Of a stretch of DNA of 18,569 bases, positions 1 through 8,614 are shown in pieces. Numbering within the stretch: position 1 is the stretch's first letter; the number at the start of each line of letters is the position of its first letter. The DNA comes from Sulfurimonas sp. (GTDB lineage: Bacteria > Campylobacterota > Campylobacteria > Campylobacterales > Sulfurimonadaceae). Where the stretch lies: positions 1-18,569 of the forward strand of contig WFPU01000134.1 of assembly GCA_015487435.1 (NCBI GenBank), written 5' to 3'. Both the position numbers and the translations under genes were made by a program. The notes under the pieces were generated by a model. That model did not search any database. It was not told the DNA's origin and saw only the letters and a program-made list of their open reading frames with translations.

Positions 1-1
1 T

Positions 2-340
2 TTTTACAATGATTTAAAACAGTTTTATTTTTATAAATATGATGGTAAAAAATCATATCTTAAAGAGTTATTTATACTTTCTCCAAGAATTCCATTTATT
101 AACACATCAGATATAAGCTATGAAGATTATCTACCTTTATATCTTGTTGTATCTAAATTTGAAGCTTTTTATAGGGAGTTATTTAGTACTATAAATAAAT
201 CATTTTATAAAGAAAAAAGAGATTATAAATTTGATGGATCATGTGTATATTCGGATAATGGCGAGGTGCATTTAGAAGAGCTAAACAAAGGATTTAAATT
301 GATTAAATATGAAAATATAGAGTTAAGGAGAGTTTTATGA
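2..340 (+). CDS. C-terminal end of an unidentified protein (5' truncated by window edge)
   Basis: The frame starting at base 2 stays open for 112 codons and ends with TGA at 338-340, overlapping the ATG of the next gene in an ATGA junction. No start is needed because the gene enters from the left edge. The visible tail is rich in Tyr, Phe, Lys and Glu, has no obvious membrane segment and no motif I recognise. It reads like the end of a soluble or cytoplasmic domain. The 4-nt overlap and a strong Shine-Dalgarno (AAGGAG, 325-330) inside its end show that it is translationally coupled to the barrel-like protein downstream, so the two probably act in one envelope-related process. The frame itself is well supported; the function is unknown. 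Confidence 0.75.
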   Translation, partial: FYNDLKQFYFYKYDGKKSYLKELFILSPRIPFINTSDISYEDYLPLYLVVSKFEAFYRELFSTINKSFYKEKRDYKFDGSCVYSDNGEVHLEELNKGFKLIKYENIELRRVL

Positions 341-1236
341 AAAAAATAATTTTTTTATTAATTTTTATAAAAATAAGTTTATTAGCAGAGCTTACAACTA
401 TACTACCATTTGTAGGAAACATATCTTATAGTGATAAGGCTAGCGAGTCTTTAAAAAAAACTAGTAGATTAGCAGGAATATATGTTAGTACAGGTAATTA
501 TAGTTACTTATTAGAAGGATCTTACTCATCTATTCAAACAAATTATAAAAGTGCAGCAGAAACTGGAAATACGGAGGAATTGTCTGATTTAATTCAAGAT
601 GAAATCTATCTATCGTATTCAAAATACGATGAGAGTATGATGTATAAATTTGGTGCACATTATATATCTACAAATGATGTTGTTTTGAATGATGCTATAG
701 TAGCTATATTTGGTTTTGGCGGATACAAGTATATTGGTTATGATAAATATTCATATGGTGTAAATGGATATTATTCTTTTTATAAAAATGGAAGAAAAGA
801 AACAGATTCTATAGATATAACAAGTACTACGAATATCGGTATAGTTCAAATCAGCCCATATTTTAGTTATTTTAACTCTATAAGCTACACAATGAGCAAT
901 CTAATAAGTTTAGAGTTTAACTATCAAAATGCACCAAATTATAATCAAAAAGAGTATATATCCTATAGTATCTCAAATACATTTTACTACAAAAGCTTTT
1001 TTACAGAGTTGTCTGCATATAATGGTGAAATGAGAAGTGGAGTAAAGGCTGGTGGAAATACTGTTATAAATACTCTTGATTTACAAAAATATGGAGCTAA
1101 AATAGCTTTGGGATATTATCTTAGTAAAGACTTGATATTTAATATTTCTTACAGCATAAATGATTATATAGAGTATTCTTTAATAGATGAAGCTTTGTAT
1201 GATATAGCAGTTGCTAAATTAAGTTATAGGTTTTAG
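337..1236 (+). CDS. Exported outer-membrane beta-barrel-like protein
   Basis: This 299-residue protein starts with a lysine-rich, hydrophobic signal peptide (about residues 1-17, likely cut after LLA). The rest is a run of short alternating strands rich in Tyr, Ser, Gly and Asn, and it ends in Leu-Ser-Tyr-Arg-Phe. A C-terminal Phe with alternating aromatic residues is the usual signal recognised by the BAM machinery, so a small outer-membrane barrel is the best reading. The start is supported by AAGGAG six bases upstream. It overlaps the preceding gene by 4 nt and is separated from the following TPR gene by one base, so the three form one transcription unit. I do not recognise the family. A barrel partnered with a periplasmic TPR protein recalls polysaccharide or protein export modules, but that is inference. 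Confidence 0.7.
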   Translation: MKKIIFLLIFIKISLLAELTTILPFVGNISYSDKASESLKKTSRLAGIYVSTGNYSYLLEGSYSSIQTNYKSAAETGNTEELSDLIQDEIYLSYSKYDESMMYKFGAHYISTNDVVLNDAIVAIFGFGGYKYIGYDKYSYGVNGYYSFYKNGRKETDSIDITSTTNIGIVQISPYFSYFNSISYTMSNLISLEFNYQNAPNYNQKEYISYSISNTFYYKSFFTELSAYNGEMRSGVKAGGNTVINTLDLQKYGAKIALGYYLSKDLIFNISYSINDYIEYSLIDEALYDIAVAKLSYRF

Positions 1237-1237
1237 T

Positions 1238-1840
1238 ATGAAATATTTTTTAATACTAACTATGAGTTTATTTTTCAATTTAAATGCTAGCAGTGAGTTT
1301 GATGAGATTAAATCACAATATTTTAAATCGTACGATTATGAACTTTTGGGTAAGTATAAAGAGGCTATAAAAGTTTTAACACCTTTATATAACAAATACC
1401 CAAAAGGTTATACTTTGAATTTACGTTTTGGTTGGTTGTTTTATTTAAATAAAAATTATGCAGATTCTATTAAATATTATAAAAAAGCTTCTTTGATAAA
1501 CTCTTATGCTTTTGATCCTAAGCTAGGGCTTATTAGAGTGTATTTAGATACACATTCATATAAGGATGCACAGATAGTTGCAAGTGAATTGTTAAAGATA
1601 GATTATTATAATTATTATGCAAATATTTATATGATTCAATCTCTTAATGCCCAAAAAAAATATGATATATCTATAAAAATTATAAATAAAATGCTCTCTG
1701 TTTATCCAACAGATATATCGTATTTAGAGTTATTAGCTGTAGTTTATAAACAAATAAAGTCTATATATTTAGAAAAATTATATGAAGATATCTTAATATT
1801 AGATCCAAACAATGTTTTTGTAAGGTCTAATTTAAAATAG
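1238..1840 (+). CDS. Exported tetratricopeptide-repeat (TPR) protein
   Basis: The 200-residue product has an N-terminal signal peptide (about residues 1-18, ending near Asn-Ala-Ser), so it probably acts in the periplasm. The remainder is helical and can be read as about five degenerate TPR units at roughly 22-55, 56-89, 90-123, 124-157 and 158-191. The unit at 56-89 is clearest, with the Gly/Ala, Tyr and Pro spacing typical of TPRs. TPR proteins are scaffolds, here probably for an envelope assembly. It starts one base after the stop of the barrel-like gene, so the two are cotranscribed. Its last 14 bases overlap tail to tail with the ABC-F gene on the other strand. The fold is fairly sure; the partner and process are not known. 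Confidence 0.75.
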   Translation: MKYFLILTMSLFFNLNASSEFDEIKSQYFKSYDYELLGKYKEAIKVLTPLYNKYPKGYTLNLRFGWLFYLNKNYADSIKYYKKASLINSYAFDPKLGLIRVYLDTHSYKDAQIVASELLKIDYYNYYANIYMIQSLNAQKKYDISIKIINKMLSVYPTDISYLELLAVVYKQIKSIYLEKLYEDILILDPNNVFVRSNLK

Positions 1841-3773
1841 ATTCAGCTTTTTCCTCAATATTTAAGAGTTGTTCAACTTTTTGCTCATATAAAGATTCTA
1901 ACTTTTCTAACTCTTTTGCAAGTTGAGTAAGCCCAATCTCTTCATAACATGCAGGATTAGCTAAACAACTGTTTTTTTCTTCTATTTTTTTTTCAAGTTC
2001 TTCAATCTCTTTAGGAAGTTCTTCTAATAAGATTTTTTCATTATATGTTAATTTAATAGTTTTATTTTTATCTCTTTTATGTGAGTCTTTAGTATCATTT
2101 ATTTGCTTAGCATCATTTTCCATAGAGTCTAATTCTTGAAGCTCTTTTTCTAGTTCTAAGTACTCTGAATAGTCTTGATAAGACTCTTCTATCTCTTTGT
2201 TACTCTTAAATATAAATAATTTTTTAGCAATTTTGTCTACAAAATATCTATCATGTGAAACAATTATAACAGCTCCTGCAAAGTTAGTAAGTTGTTCTTC
2301 TAAGATGTTAATAGTTGGGATATCTAAGTCATTTGTAGGTTCATCAAGGATTAAAATATCAACATCAAGTGTAAAGAGTAGGGCAAGGGCAATTCTGTTT
2401 TTTTCACCACCACTCAAAACACCAATCTTTTTTTCTAAAAATTCCCTAGGAAAAAGAAAGTTTTTTAAGTATCCATATACATGCATATCTTTTCTGCGAA
2501 CACTAACTCTATCTCCACCATGTGGACAAAATGTTTCCATTAAGTTTTTGTCATCATCAAGCATCTCACGGTGTTGATCGAAGTAGCCTATTTTAAACTC
2601 ACCTCTTTTAATTGTTCCATGCGTTGGTTCAATCCTACCTAGAAGAGCTTTTAATAATGTAGATTTTCCGCTTCCATTTGGTCCAACAATAGCTATTACA
2701 TCTTTTTGTAATATTCTTGTTGTAAAGTTTTTTAATAGTTCTTTAGATCCTAAAGTAAGACCTAAATTTTCTACTTCAAAAAGCATCTTTTGTTTGTTTA
2801 TGCTTTTGTCACGGTTAAAGTGTTTAGCTTCCCTTTGAAGTTCTATTGACATCTTACGAATCTTGGCAGGATTGTTTTTTGCATCCTCACGAAGTTGCAT
2901 GAGTCTTTCTTTTCGACCTTCATTTCTCTTAAGTCTAGCACGCACTCCACGAGCAAACCATTCATTTTCTCTTTTTAATACACCAAGTAGGTTGTCATGT
3001 TGCTTTTGAAGTGTACGAATCCATTCAGCTTTTTGGGTTAGGTAATTACTGTATCCACCACTATATTCACGCAAAGCACAATCTTCAACTTCAATAGATT
3101 TTGTGGCAATTTTGTCTATAAAATATCTATCATGAGAGATAAATACAAGAGTAAATTTTTCTTTTAATATAAGTTCTTCTAAAAACTCAACCATATATAC
3201 ATCAAGATGATTTGTAGGTTCATCAAGAAGTAGTACATCTGGTTTTTGAAGTAGTAATGAAGCGAGTGCTACACGGCGTTGTTCCCCACCACTAAGTAAA
3301 TCAATTGGTTTGTCTTCGTACTGTTTTAGATCAAAATGCTCAATAATCCTTTGGACCTTATCATCTAAATTCCAAGCATTATGATGGTCTATATATTTAG
3401 ATAAATTTTCATGCTCGTCTAAAAGCTGTTTATTCTCAAAATCATCAGCTAACTTTAGTGAAAGTTCATTATACTTTTTTTTAGCATCATTAAGTTCTTT
3501 AAGTCCATCTTCAACAGCTTCTCTAACAGTATGACCATCTTTAAAGTTTGGTCTTTGATCTAGCATTTTAACTTCTAAATTTCTTTTTATAATTCTATCG
3601 CCACCATCATATTCTAGTGTACCATTTACTATCTTCATAAGAGTAGATTTACCACTACCATTTTTACCAATAATAACAATACGCTCACCTTCATCTACAT
3701 GAAAGTTAACCTCTGTAAGTATTTTTTGTGCTGAATAATGTTTTGAAATGTTTTGTAGGTCTATTAATGCCAT
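1827..3773 (-). CDS. ABC-F family ATPase (Uup-like)
   Basis: This 648-residue protein has two ABC ATPase cassettes and no membrane segments. Cassette 1 has Walker A at 36-44 (GKNGSGKST), the LSGGEQ signature at 160-165 and DEPTNHLD at 184-191. Cassette 2 has Walker A at 364-372, LSGGE at 453-457 and DEPTNDLD at 477-484. Between them lies the charged, helical inter-domain linker (about 240-325) that defines ABC-F proteins, and the C-terminal 110 residues or so form a Lys/Glu-rich coiled coil as in Uup. ABC-F proteins bind ribosomes or nucleic acid and act in translation quality control, ribosome rescue or DNA-linked functions rather than transport. The gene appears monocistronic, with a 75-bp gap upstream to mnmA. 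Assignment to ABC-F is firm; the Uup subgroup is inferred from the C-terminal extension. Confidence 0.93.
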   Translation of the reverse strand: MALIDLQNISKHYSAQKILTEVNFHVDEGERIVIIGKNGSGKSTLMKIVNGTLEYDGGDRIIKRNLEVKMLDQRPNFKDGHTVREAVEDGLKELNDAKKKYNELSLKLADDFENKQLLDEHENLSKYIDHHNAWNLDDKVQRIIEHFDLKQYEDKPIDLLSGGEQRRVALASLLLQKPDVLLLDEPTNHLDVYMVEFLEELILKEKFTLVFISHDRYFIDKIATKSIEVEDCALREYSGGYSNYLTQKAEWIRTLQKQHDNLLGVLKRENEWFARGVRARLKRNEGRKERLMQLREDAKNNPAKIRKMSIELQREAKHFNRDKSINKQKMLFEVENLGLTLGSKELLKNFTTRILQKDVIAIVGPNGSGKSTLLKALLGRIEPTHGTIKRGEFKIGYFDQHREMLDDDKNLMETFCPHGGDRVSVRRKDMHVYGYLKNFLFPREFLEKKIGVLSGGEKNRIALALLFTLDVDILILDEPTNDLDIPTINILEEQLTNFAGAVIIVSHDRYFVDKIAKKLFIFKSNKEIEESYQDYSEYLELEKELQELDSMENDAKQINDTKDSHKRDKNKTIKLTYNEKILLEELPKEIEELEKKIEEKNSCLANPACYEEIGLTQLAKELEKLESLYEQKVEQLLNIEEKAESILN

Positions 3774-3848
3774 GTTTGCTTTGCTATCTTGTTAATTTGA
3801 TTAGAATTGAATAGTACCCATAAATAGGTTAAATAAAACTTTTGATTA

Positions 3849-4898
3849 TTAATCATTACCGGCAGAAGCTTCAGCTATCCAACCACCACCTACTAATTTG
3901 TTTTCATCATAAAATACAGCGGCTTGACCGGCTGCTACACCAAAAACACTCTCTTTTAAAGCTACATATGCTTTGTTGTCTTTAATGACAACATGACATT
4001 TTATTGCTTTTGTCCTATATCTTAATTTTACAGTTGTATCAAATTCAGATTCTTCATTAAACATATTTAAATTTTCTAATATCACATTTTTACATGCTAA
4101 ATCTTCTTTTTTTCCAACTGTTATTTGATTATTTTTAGCATCAATATTTAAAACAAAATGTGGTTCGTGGGCACCTTTTACAGTAAAACCTTTTCTTTTA
4201 CCAATTGTATAATGCATATAACCTTTATGCTCACCTACAACATTCCCATCTTTATCTAAAACATCACCAGTATTATCAACATCTACATAATCTTTTAACA
4301 GATCTGTATATGTAGTTTCTACGAAACATATCTCACTTGATTCATCTTGAGATGCAAATGATTCTAACCCCTCTATAGATGCAGCAAAAGCTTTTATATC
4401 ACTTTTTTTACGCTCACCCATTGGAAATATAAGTCGTTTTAAAATATCTTTTTTTACATAAAACAAAAAATAGCTTTGATCCTTAGTATCATCTAAAGCT
4501 TCATAAAAATATTTTCCATCAGTTTTTATATAGTGACCTGTTGCTAAAAAATCTGCACCTACTTTATCAGCAAATTTAATCATCTCTCCAAACTTTAAGC
4601 TTCTGTTGCATAAAGCACATGGATTTGGTGTCTTACCTTTTTCATAGGTATCGATAAATGGCTTAAAAACTTTTTCATCAAATATTTTTTGTAAATCAAT
4701 TACATGAAGTTTTATACCTACAAAATCTGCTGCTTTTTGTGCACGGACTTGATGAATTTCATGGTAACCTGGTTTTGAGTGAAGTTTCATATACAAACCT
4801 TCAACTTCATATCCATCTTCTTTTAATAACAACGCACTCACTGTGGAATCTACGCCACCACTCATGCCAACTAATACTTTTTTATTATTATTCATCAT
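3849..4898 (-). CDS. mnmA: tRNA-specific 2-thiouridylase MnmA
   Basis: MnmA puts sulfur on C2 of the wobble uridine in tRNAs for Lys, Glu and Gln, using ATP and a persulfide relay. The 349-residue length is typical. The PP-loop SGGVDS is at 13-18. The catalytic Cys pair is present: Cys94 in the NPCALCN motif and Cys191 in the EICFV motif. The ATG-rich GH and YTIGKRKG segments (about 121-122 and 230-237) also match the family. The gene lies three bases after the LOG-family gene and is the last gene of the long minus-strand operon. Two ATG codons stand in tandem (4896-4898 and 4893-4895), so the exact start could shift by one residue; no strong Shine-Dalgarno chooses between them. Identification is firm. 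Confidence 0.96.
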   Translation of the reverse strand: MMNNNKKVLVGMSGGVDSTVSALLLKEDGYEVEGLYMKLHSKPGYHEIHQVRAQKAADFVGIKLHVIDLQKIFDEKVFKPFIDTYEKGKTPNPCALCNRSLKFGEMIKFADKVGADFLATGHYIKTDGKYFYEALDDTKDQSYFLFYVKKDILKRLIFPMGERKKSDIKAFAASIEGLESFASQDESSEICFVETTYTDLLKDYVDVDNTGDVLDKDGNVVGEHKGYMHYTIGKRKGFTVKGAHEPHFVLNIDAKNNQITVGKKEDLACKNVILENLNMFNEESEFDTTVKLRYRTKAIKCHVVIKDNKAYVALKESVFGVAAGQAAVFYDENKLVGGGWIAEASAGND

Positions 4899-4901
4899 AT
4901 A

Positions 4902-5648
4902 CTACTTATTCTTAAAAAATTTCTTTAATGATTTAAAATATTTTGTATCACTTAAACCTACATCTTCTAAAATATCAATTTGATCTGTAAGCGATTTTTC
5001 AATATCATTTGCGACACACTCTAAATCATCGGTCAATTGAATTAACTCTAAATCATTTTTATCAATCATTCCATTTTTAAGCATTGAGGTCTTTAAAAAA
5101 CTAATTAATGGTTGATAAAACTCAACACCAACTACAAACACTTTTACACCAGTTACTTTTCTTGTTTGAATAAGTGTTAAAGCTTCAAAAAGTTCATCCA
5201 AAGTGCCATAACCACCTGGGAAAATAACATATGCCATAGAATATTTAACTAACATTACTTTTCTAGAAAAAAAATAATCAAAATTTAAATCTTTTGTAGT
5301 ATATGGATTTTGCACCTGTTCAAGAGGCAGATCTATATTTAATCCTATTGATTCAACATTACCATTATCATGTGCTCCACGATTTGCAGCTTCCATTATG
5401 CCTGGACCACCGCCAGACATAACATTAAAACCACGCTCAGCAAGCATTAAAGAAAGTTTTTGTGTCTCTTTGTAATAATGGTTATTTTCATCTACTCTAG
5501 CACTACCAAAGATAGTAACAGATGGGCCTAAGTCACCAAGTTCATCAAAACCTTTTACAAAATCAGCAATAATTTTAAAAACACTCCATACATCAGCAGA
5601 TTTTATCTCTTTAATGTACTTTTTGCTAATATCATTGTTTTTTTTCAT
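4902..5648 (-). CDS. LOG-family protein (putative nucleoside 5'-monophosphate phosphoribohydrolase)
   Basis: The 248-residue product has the two hallmark motifs of the LOG / 'lysine decarboxylase-like' family: a Rossmann-type IFGSAR at about 46-51 with SGGGPGIMEAANRGA at 78-92, and PGGYGTLDE at 144-152. LOG enzymes cut the N-glycosidic bond of nucleoside monophosphates such as AMP or cytokinin nucleotides; the older name lysine decarboxylase is misleading. The N-terminal 40 residues form a helical extension before the Rossmann core, as in the longer bacterial members. It begins two bases after the stop of fliY and ends three bases before mnmA, so it is inside the operon, though no direct link to motility is evident. 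Family is sure; the physiological substrate is not known. Confidence 0.88.
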   Translation of the reverse strand: MKKNNDISKKYIKEIKSADVWSVFKIIADFVKGFDELGDLGPSVTIFGSARVDENNHYYKETQKLSLMLAERGFNVMSGGGPGIMEAANRGAHDNGNVESIGLNIDLPLEQVQNPYTTKDLNFDYFFSRKVMLVKYSMAYVIFPGGYGTLDELFEALTLIQTRKVTGVKVFVVGVEFYQPLISFLKTSMLKNGMIDKNDLELIQLTDDLECVANDIEKSLTDQIDILEDVGLSDTKYFKSLKKFFKNK

Positions 5649-5650
5649 AA

Positions 5651-6502
5651 TTATGACTTTAGTTGAGCTAAACGTTCTCTTTTTGTACCAATAGATGTAA
5701 TTTGAATACCGAAGTTTCCATCCACAATAACAACTTCACCTTGAGCTATTACATTATTGTCTACCAAAATTTCCAATGGATCGTTTGCTAATTGATTCAA
5801 CTCAATTACAGAACCAATATCCATATTTAAAACATCTTTTAAAAGCATCTTTTTCTTACCAATTCTAACTCTAAGTGGTAATTTAACATCCATTATAAGT
5901 GAAATGTTATTTAGCTCACTTGGGCTTAAATTAGCATCATTGATACCCTCTAAACAAGTTGATTTTGATAAAGAATCATTTGAAATATTTTCTCCAGATA
6001 ATGTTTTTTCTAACGCTTCATCTATGATAAACATCAAAAGTGAACTTAATGATTCAATCTCAAAATCGTATTTATACATTTTTGAATAATCACCTAATGA
6101 AACTTCTGAATCACCATTTATAAATTCAATATCCTCAAATTTAAAACTTACAACTGGTATCTCTTTTTGAGATGACAAAATTGTATTGATGGTTCCAAAA
6201 ATTGTATTAAATGTTTCTTTTGTGCCATCTATATCATCATCATTAATATCTTCACGACTTACTAACTCCTCACCCATCATAAGATCAGATAAAGCCGCAG
6301 CTAAATTTGGGGAAATAGCAACCATCGCATCTGCATTAACAGAACCACTAACACTTAGTTTGATTAAAACTATTGGTGGTATGATATTTGCCATCATATT
6401 TAATTCTTGTTCATCTTTTAATGTAAGCTTTGGTAAAATACCCACCATTGATTCTACATTTTTTGCTATCTCATCTTCTAATAATTTTATAAAATCATTC
6501 AT
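5651..6502 (-). CDS. fliY: Flagellar motor switch protein FliY
   Basis: FliY is the longer form of the C-ring protein FliN used in Campylobacterota. The C-terminal FliN/SpoA domain covers about residues 200-277, including the RIGKKKMLLKDVLNMDIGS segment and the QGEVVIVDGNFGIQIT end. The N-terminal part (about 30-165) resembles the CheC/FliM middle domain and carries Asp92, Glu96 and Asn99 in the D-x3-E-x2-N spacing of CheC-type phosphatase sites. A Ser/Asn-rich linker (about 166-195) joins the halves. The 283-residue length fits FliY rather than FliN (about 100). It lies 17 bases after fliM and two bases before the LOG gene. Role: switch-complex assembly, export docking and perhaps CheY-P turnover; the last is inference. 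Confidence 0.92.
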   Translation of the reverse strand: MNDFIKLLEDEIAKNVESMVGILPKLTLKDEQELNMMANIIPPIVLIKLSVSGSVNADAMVAISPNLAAALSDLMMGEELVSREDINDDDIDGTKETFNTIFGTINTILSSQKEIPVVSFKFEDIEFINGDSEVSLGDYSKMYKYDFEIESLSSLLMFIIDEALEKTLSGENISNDSLSKSTCLEGINDANLSPSELNNISLIMDVKLPLRVRIGKKKMLLKDVLNMDIGSVIELNQLANDPLEILVDNNVIAQGEVVIVDGNFGIQITSIGTKRERLAQLKS

Positions 6503-6519
6503 ATTGTTTTCCCTTTTAC

Positions 6520-7587
6520 TTAACTATTAATTATATCAGATACACCAGATATTTTTTCTTTACGTTTTTTTTCAAAGTTTTCTAATGCTCTTTTAACAGC
6601 ATCTTTTTCTGTATCTATAATCTCTGTGATTTGAATAGATTTTCTAAGTCGTCTAAGACCAATTTCACCTCTAAATCTATCTTTTCCGTCTATAGATAAT
6701 GTAACAATATTATCAGCGGCATCTGATAATCTTATGGCATCGCCAATTTGAAGTTCTAAAATATCTTTCAAAGTTAATTCTGAACTACCAAGATTAGCTT
6801 CAACATTAACTTTAGCACCACCTAAAAGAACCTGTAGTTCAGTATTTCTACTTTTTTTAGAACTTGTTTCATTTAGCATCAAATCACGAGAAGCAAGTCT
6901 TGGAAGAATTGGCTCTAACGCAATAACTGGATAACAGATATTCATCATACCAGAAGAGTGTCCAATTATTATCTCCATAACAACCATTACAACTATCTCA
7001 TTTTGTGCAACAATCTGAACTACATTTGGACTTGATTCTTTTGATTCTATGTTTGGGTATATTTCCATTACTGGACCCCAAGCTTCTTTAAGGGTACTCA
7101 TCATAACTCTAAGGATAGTCTCAAATAGTGAAAGTTCTATATCGGAAAACTCACGAGAAGCATCAAAAGGCTCACCTTTTCCACCAAGTAATCTGTCTAA
7201 CATGGGGAATGCTATAGTTGGGTTTATCTCAATAACTCCGCTTCCCTCTAACGGTTTAACTGAAAAAACATTAAAACTAGTAGGATTTGGTAAAGACATT
7301 AAAAACTCACCATATGTCATCTGATCTACTGAGTGAAGTTGTATCTCAACAATTGAGCGCATAATTGATGAAATTTGAGATGCTAATGAACGAGCCATCT
7401 TATCGTGAATACCACGAAAAGCACGTAGTTGTTCTTTTGAAACTCTATTTGGTCTTTTAAAATCATAAAGTGTAGCTTGTCTTTGTGGTTGAGAAATTTC
7501 TTCAGTAGCATCCGTTATTTCACCACCCTCGTCTTCTAAGACATCTAAAAGTGAATCAATCTCATCTTGTGATAATATATCAGCCAT
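6520..7587 (-). CDS. fliM: Flagellar motor switch protein FliM
   Basis: FliM forms the C-ring and binds phosphorylated CheY to reverse rotation. The CheY-binding motif LSQDEIDSLL is at residues 5-14. The middle CheC-like domain includes the GGKG loop at 135-138. The C-terminal SpoA (FliN-like) domain covers about 249-323. A Lys/Glu-rich tail ends the 355-residue protein. I chose the ATG at 7585-7587 over the GTG directly upstream (7588-7590): AGGAG at 7595-7599 on the plus strand (read on the minus strand) stands about six bases from the ATG but only three from the GTG. With this start the gene overlaps the end of fliA by 8 nt, which implies coupled translation. Identification is firm. Confidence 0.96.
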   Translation of the reverse strand: MADILSQDEIDSLLDVLEDEGGEITDATEEISQPQRQATLYDFKRPNRVSKEQLRAFRGIHDKMARSLASQISSIMRSIVEIQLHSVDQMTYGEFLMSLPNPTSFNVFSVKPLEGSGVIEINPTIAFPMLDRLLGGKGEPFDASREFSDIELSLFETILRVMMSTLKEAWGPVMEIYPNIESKESSPNVVQIVAQNEIVVMVVMEIIIGHSSGMMNICYPVIALEPILPRLASRDLMLNETSSKKSRNTELQVLLGGAKVNVEANLGSSELTLKDILELQIGDAIRLSDAADNIVTLSIDGKDRFRGEIGLRRLRKSIQITEIIDTEKDAVKRALENFEKKRKEKISGVSDIINS

Positions 7588-8272
7588 CACAATCTCCTAC
7601 ACTTTGTTTAATTTTTTGTAACACCGATTTATGAATCTGAGAAATCCTTGATTCTGTAATACTTAATATTTCACTTATCTCTTTTAATGTAAGTTCTTCA
7701 AAATAATAAAGTTGTATAATCATCTGCTCTCTTTGTGAATAACTTGACAAAACTTTTTGAATAACTGATACTAACTCTTCACGTTCTACAACAGCCAATG
7801 CTGCACCCTCATCACCAACTTGAAGCTGATCATGTAATGGCATAACTGTATAGATAGATGAAGCTATCCGTGCATCATGAATCTTCTCTACACTCTCATC
7901 TAACATCTCAGCTAATTGTTCATCAGTTGGTTCATCATCATTCTCAACTCTATACTCTTCAACAGCATAGTTAATAGCTTTTACAAGCTTTCTACTAGCA
8001 CGACTTAAGATATCTAATGTACGAAGATAATCAAGCATAGCACCATACACGCGTTTTTTAGCATAACCCCAAAAATTATCATTTAGTTTTTCATCGTAAC
8101 GACGGGCGAGTTTTATTAACTCTTCTGTACCAATAGCTGATAAGTCCATATAATCTATGGAGCTTGGCAGTCTCTCTTTTAATCTAAACGACATAGCTTT
8201 AACAGCAGGGAGATATTGAATAGCTAGTTCATCTTCTTTATGCTTAATATCACTATTGTATAAATCAACCAT
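7580..8272 (-). CDS. fliA: RNA polymerase sigma-28 factor FliA
   Basis: FliA directs transcription of late flagellar genes such as flagellin. At 230 residues it is the normal size for the family. Region 2 spans about 15-90, with the FWGYAKKRVYGAMLDYLR stretch at 67-84 that contacts core and the -10 element. Region 3 is about 95-150. Region 4 is about 170-225, with a helix-turn-helix at 195-216 (LTLKEISEILSITESRISQI). The gene overlaps the upstream membrane-protein gene by 8 nt and fliM by 8 nt. Its position between flhG and fliM is the conserved Campylobacterota arrangement. An anti-sigma factor (FlgM) is expected elsewhere; none is in this window. Confidence 0.96.
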   Translation of the reverse strand: MVDLYNSDIKHKEDELAIQYLPAVKAMSFRLKERLPSSIDYMDLSAIGTEELIKLARRYDEKLNDNFWGYAKKRVYGAMLDYLRTLDILSRASRKLVKAINYAVEEYRVENDDEPTDEQLAEMLDESVEKIHDARIASSIYTVMPLHDQLQVGDEGAALAVVEREELVSVIQKVLSSYSQREQMIIQLYYFEELTLKEISEILSITESRISQIHKSVLQKIKQSVGDCDG

Positions 8273-8594
8273 TAGTTACTGCTTGTTGATTTACTTTAAC
8301 TGCTTCATCTGTTATTTTTGAAGCTGAATCTATCAATTGTTCACGAAGATTTATCTCATTTACAAATATATCTAAATGGCGTTCGTGTATCTCTTTTGGA
8401 AAATAATGTGCTTTAAGTGCAATAGTTTTAAAATATAACGCAATTATAACATGTGAAAAAAGGTAAAAAAATGCAGTTATAAAAAAAGTATAAAGAAATA
8501 ATCCCTCAGCACTAAGAGATTTTAAAACACCAAATATAATACCTATAAAAAAACCTTGTACCGTAAAAAAATATACATAATTTTCACCTAACAT
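8265..8594 (-). CDS. Small two-helix membrane protein of the flagellar operon
   Basis: This 109-residue protein has two closely spaced hydrophobic segments, about residues 6-24 and 29-56, followed by a polar, helical tail of some 50 residues rich in Glu, Lys and Asn. It is predicted to be an inner-membrane hairpin with a cytoplasmic tail. It sits between flhG and fliA, 20 bases after flhG, and overlaps fliA by 8 nt. From memory, an uncharacterised small gene holds the same place in C. jejuni (Cj0062c) and H. pylori (HP1033), so the conserved position suggests a role in flagellar placement, motor assembly or sigma-28 control. No catalytic motif is seen. The gene is real with good confidence; its function is unknown. 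Confidence 0.8.
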   Translation of the reverse strand: MLGENYVYFFTVQGFFIGIIFGVLKSLSAEGLFLYTFFITAFFYLFSHVIIALYFKTIALKAHYFPKEIHERHLDIFVNEINLREQLIDSASKITDEAVKVNQQAVTNG

Positions 8595-8614
8595 TACTAC
8601 CCCAATAATATAAA

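Noticed and set aside
2197..2577. Open frame on the plus strand inside the ABC-F gene
   Set aside because: It is antisense to the second ABC cassette, whose motifs are intact; the product has no family features and no convincing ribosome-binding site.
4902..5648. Annotation as lysine decarboxylase
   Set aside because: The PGGxGTxxE and GGGPGIME motifs define LOG phosphoribohydrolases; a pyridoxal-phosphate site of a true decarboxylase is absent.
5904..6530. Two plus-strand open frames opposite fliY
   Set aside because: They are shadows of the FliY reading frame with Ser/Ile-rich, low-complexity translations and no coherent domain.
7049..7324. Plus-strand open frame opposite fliM
   Set aside because: It lies wholly within the conserved middle domain of FliM and has no independent support.
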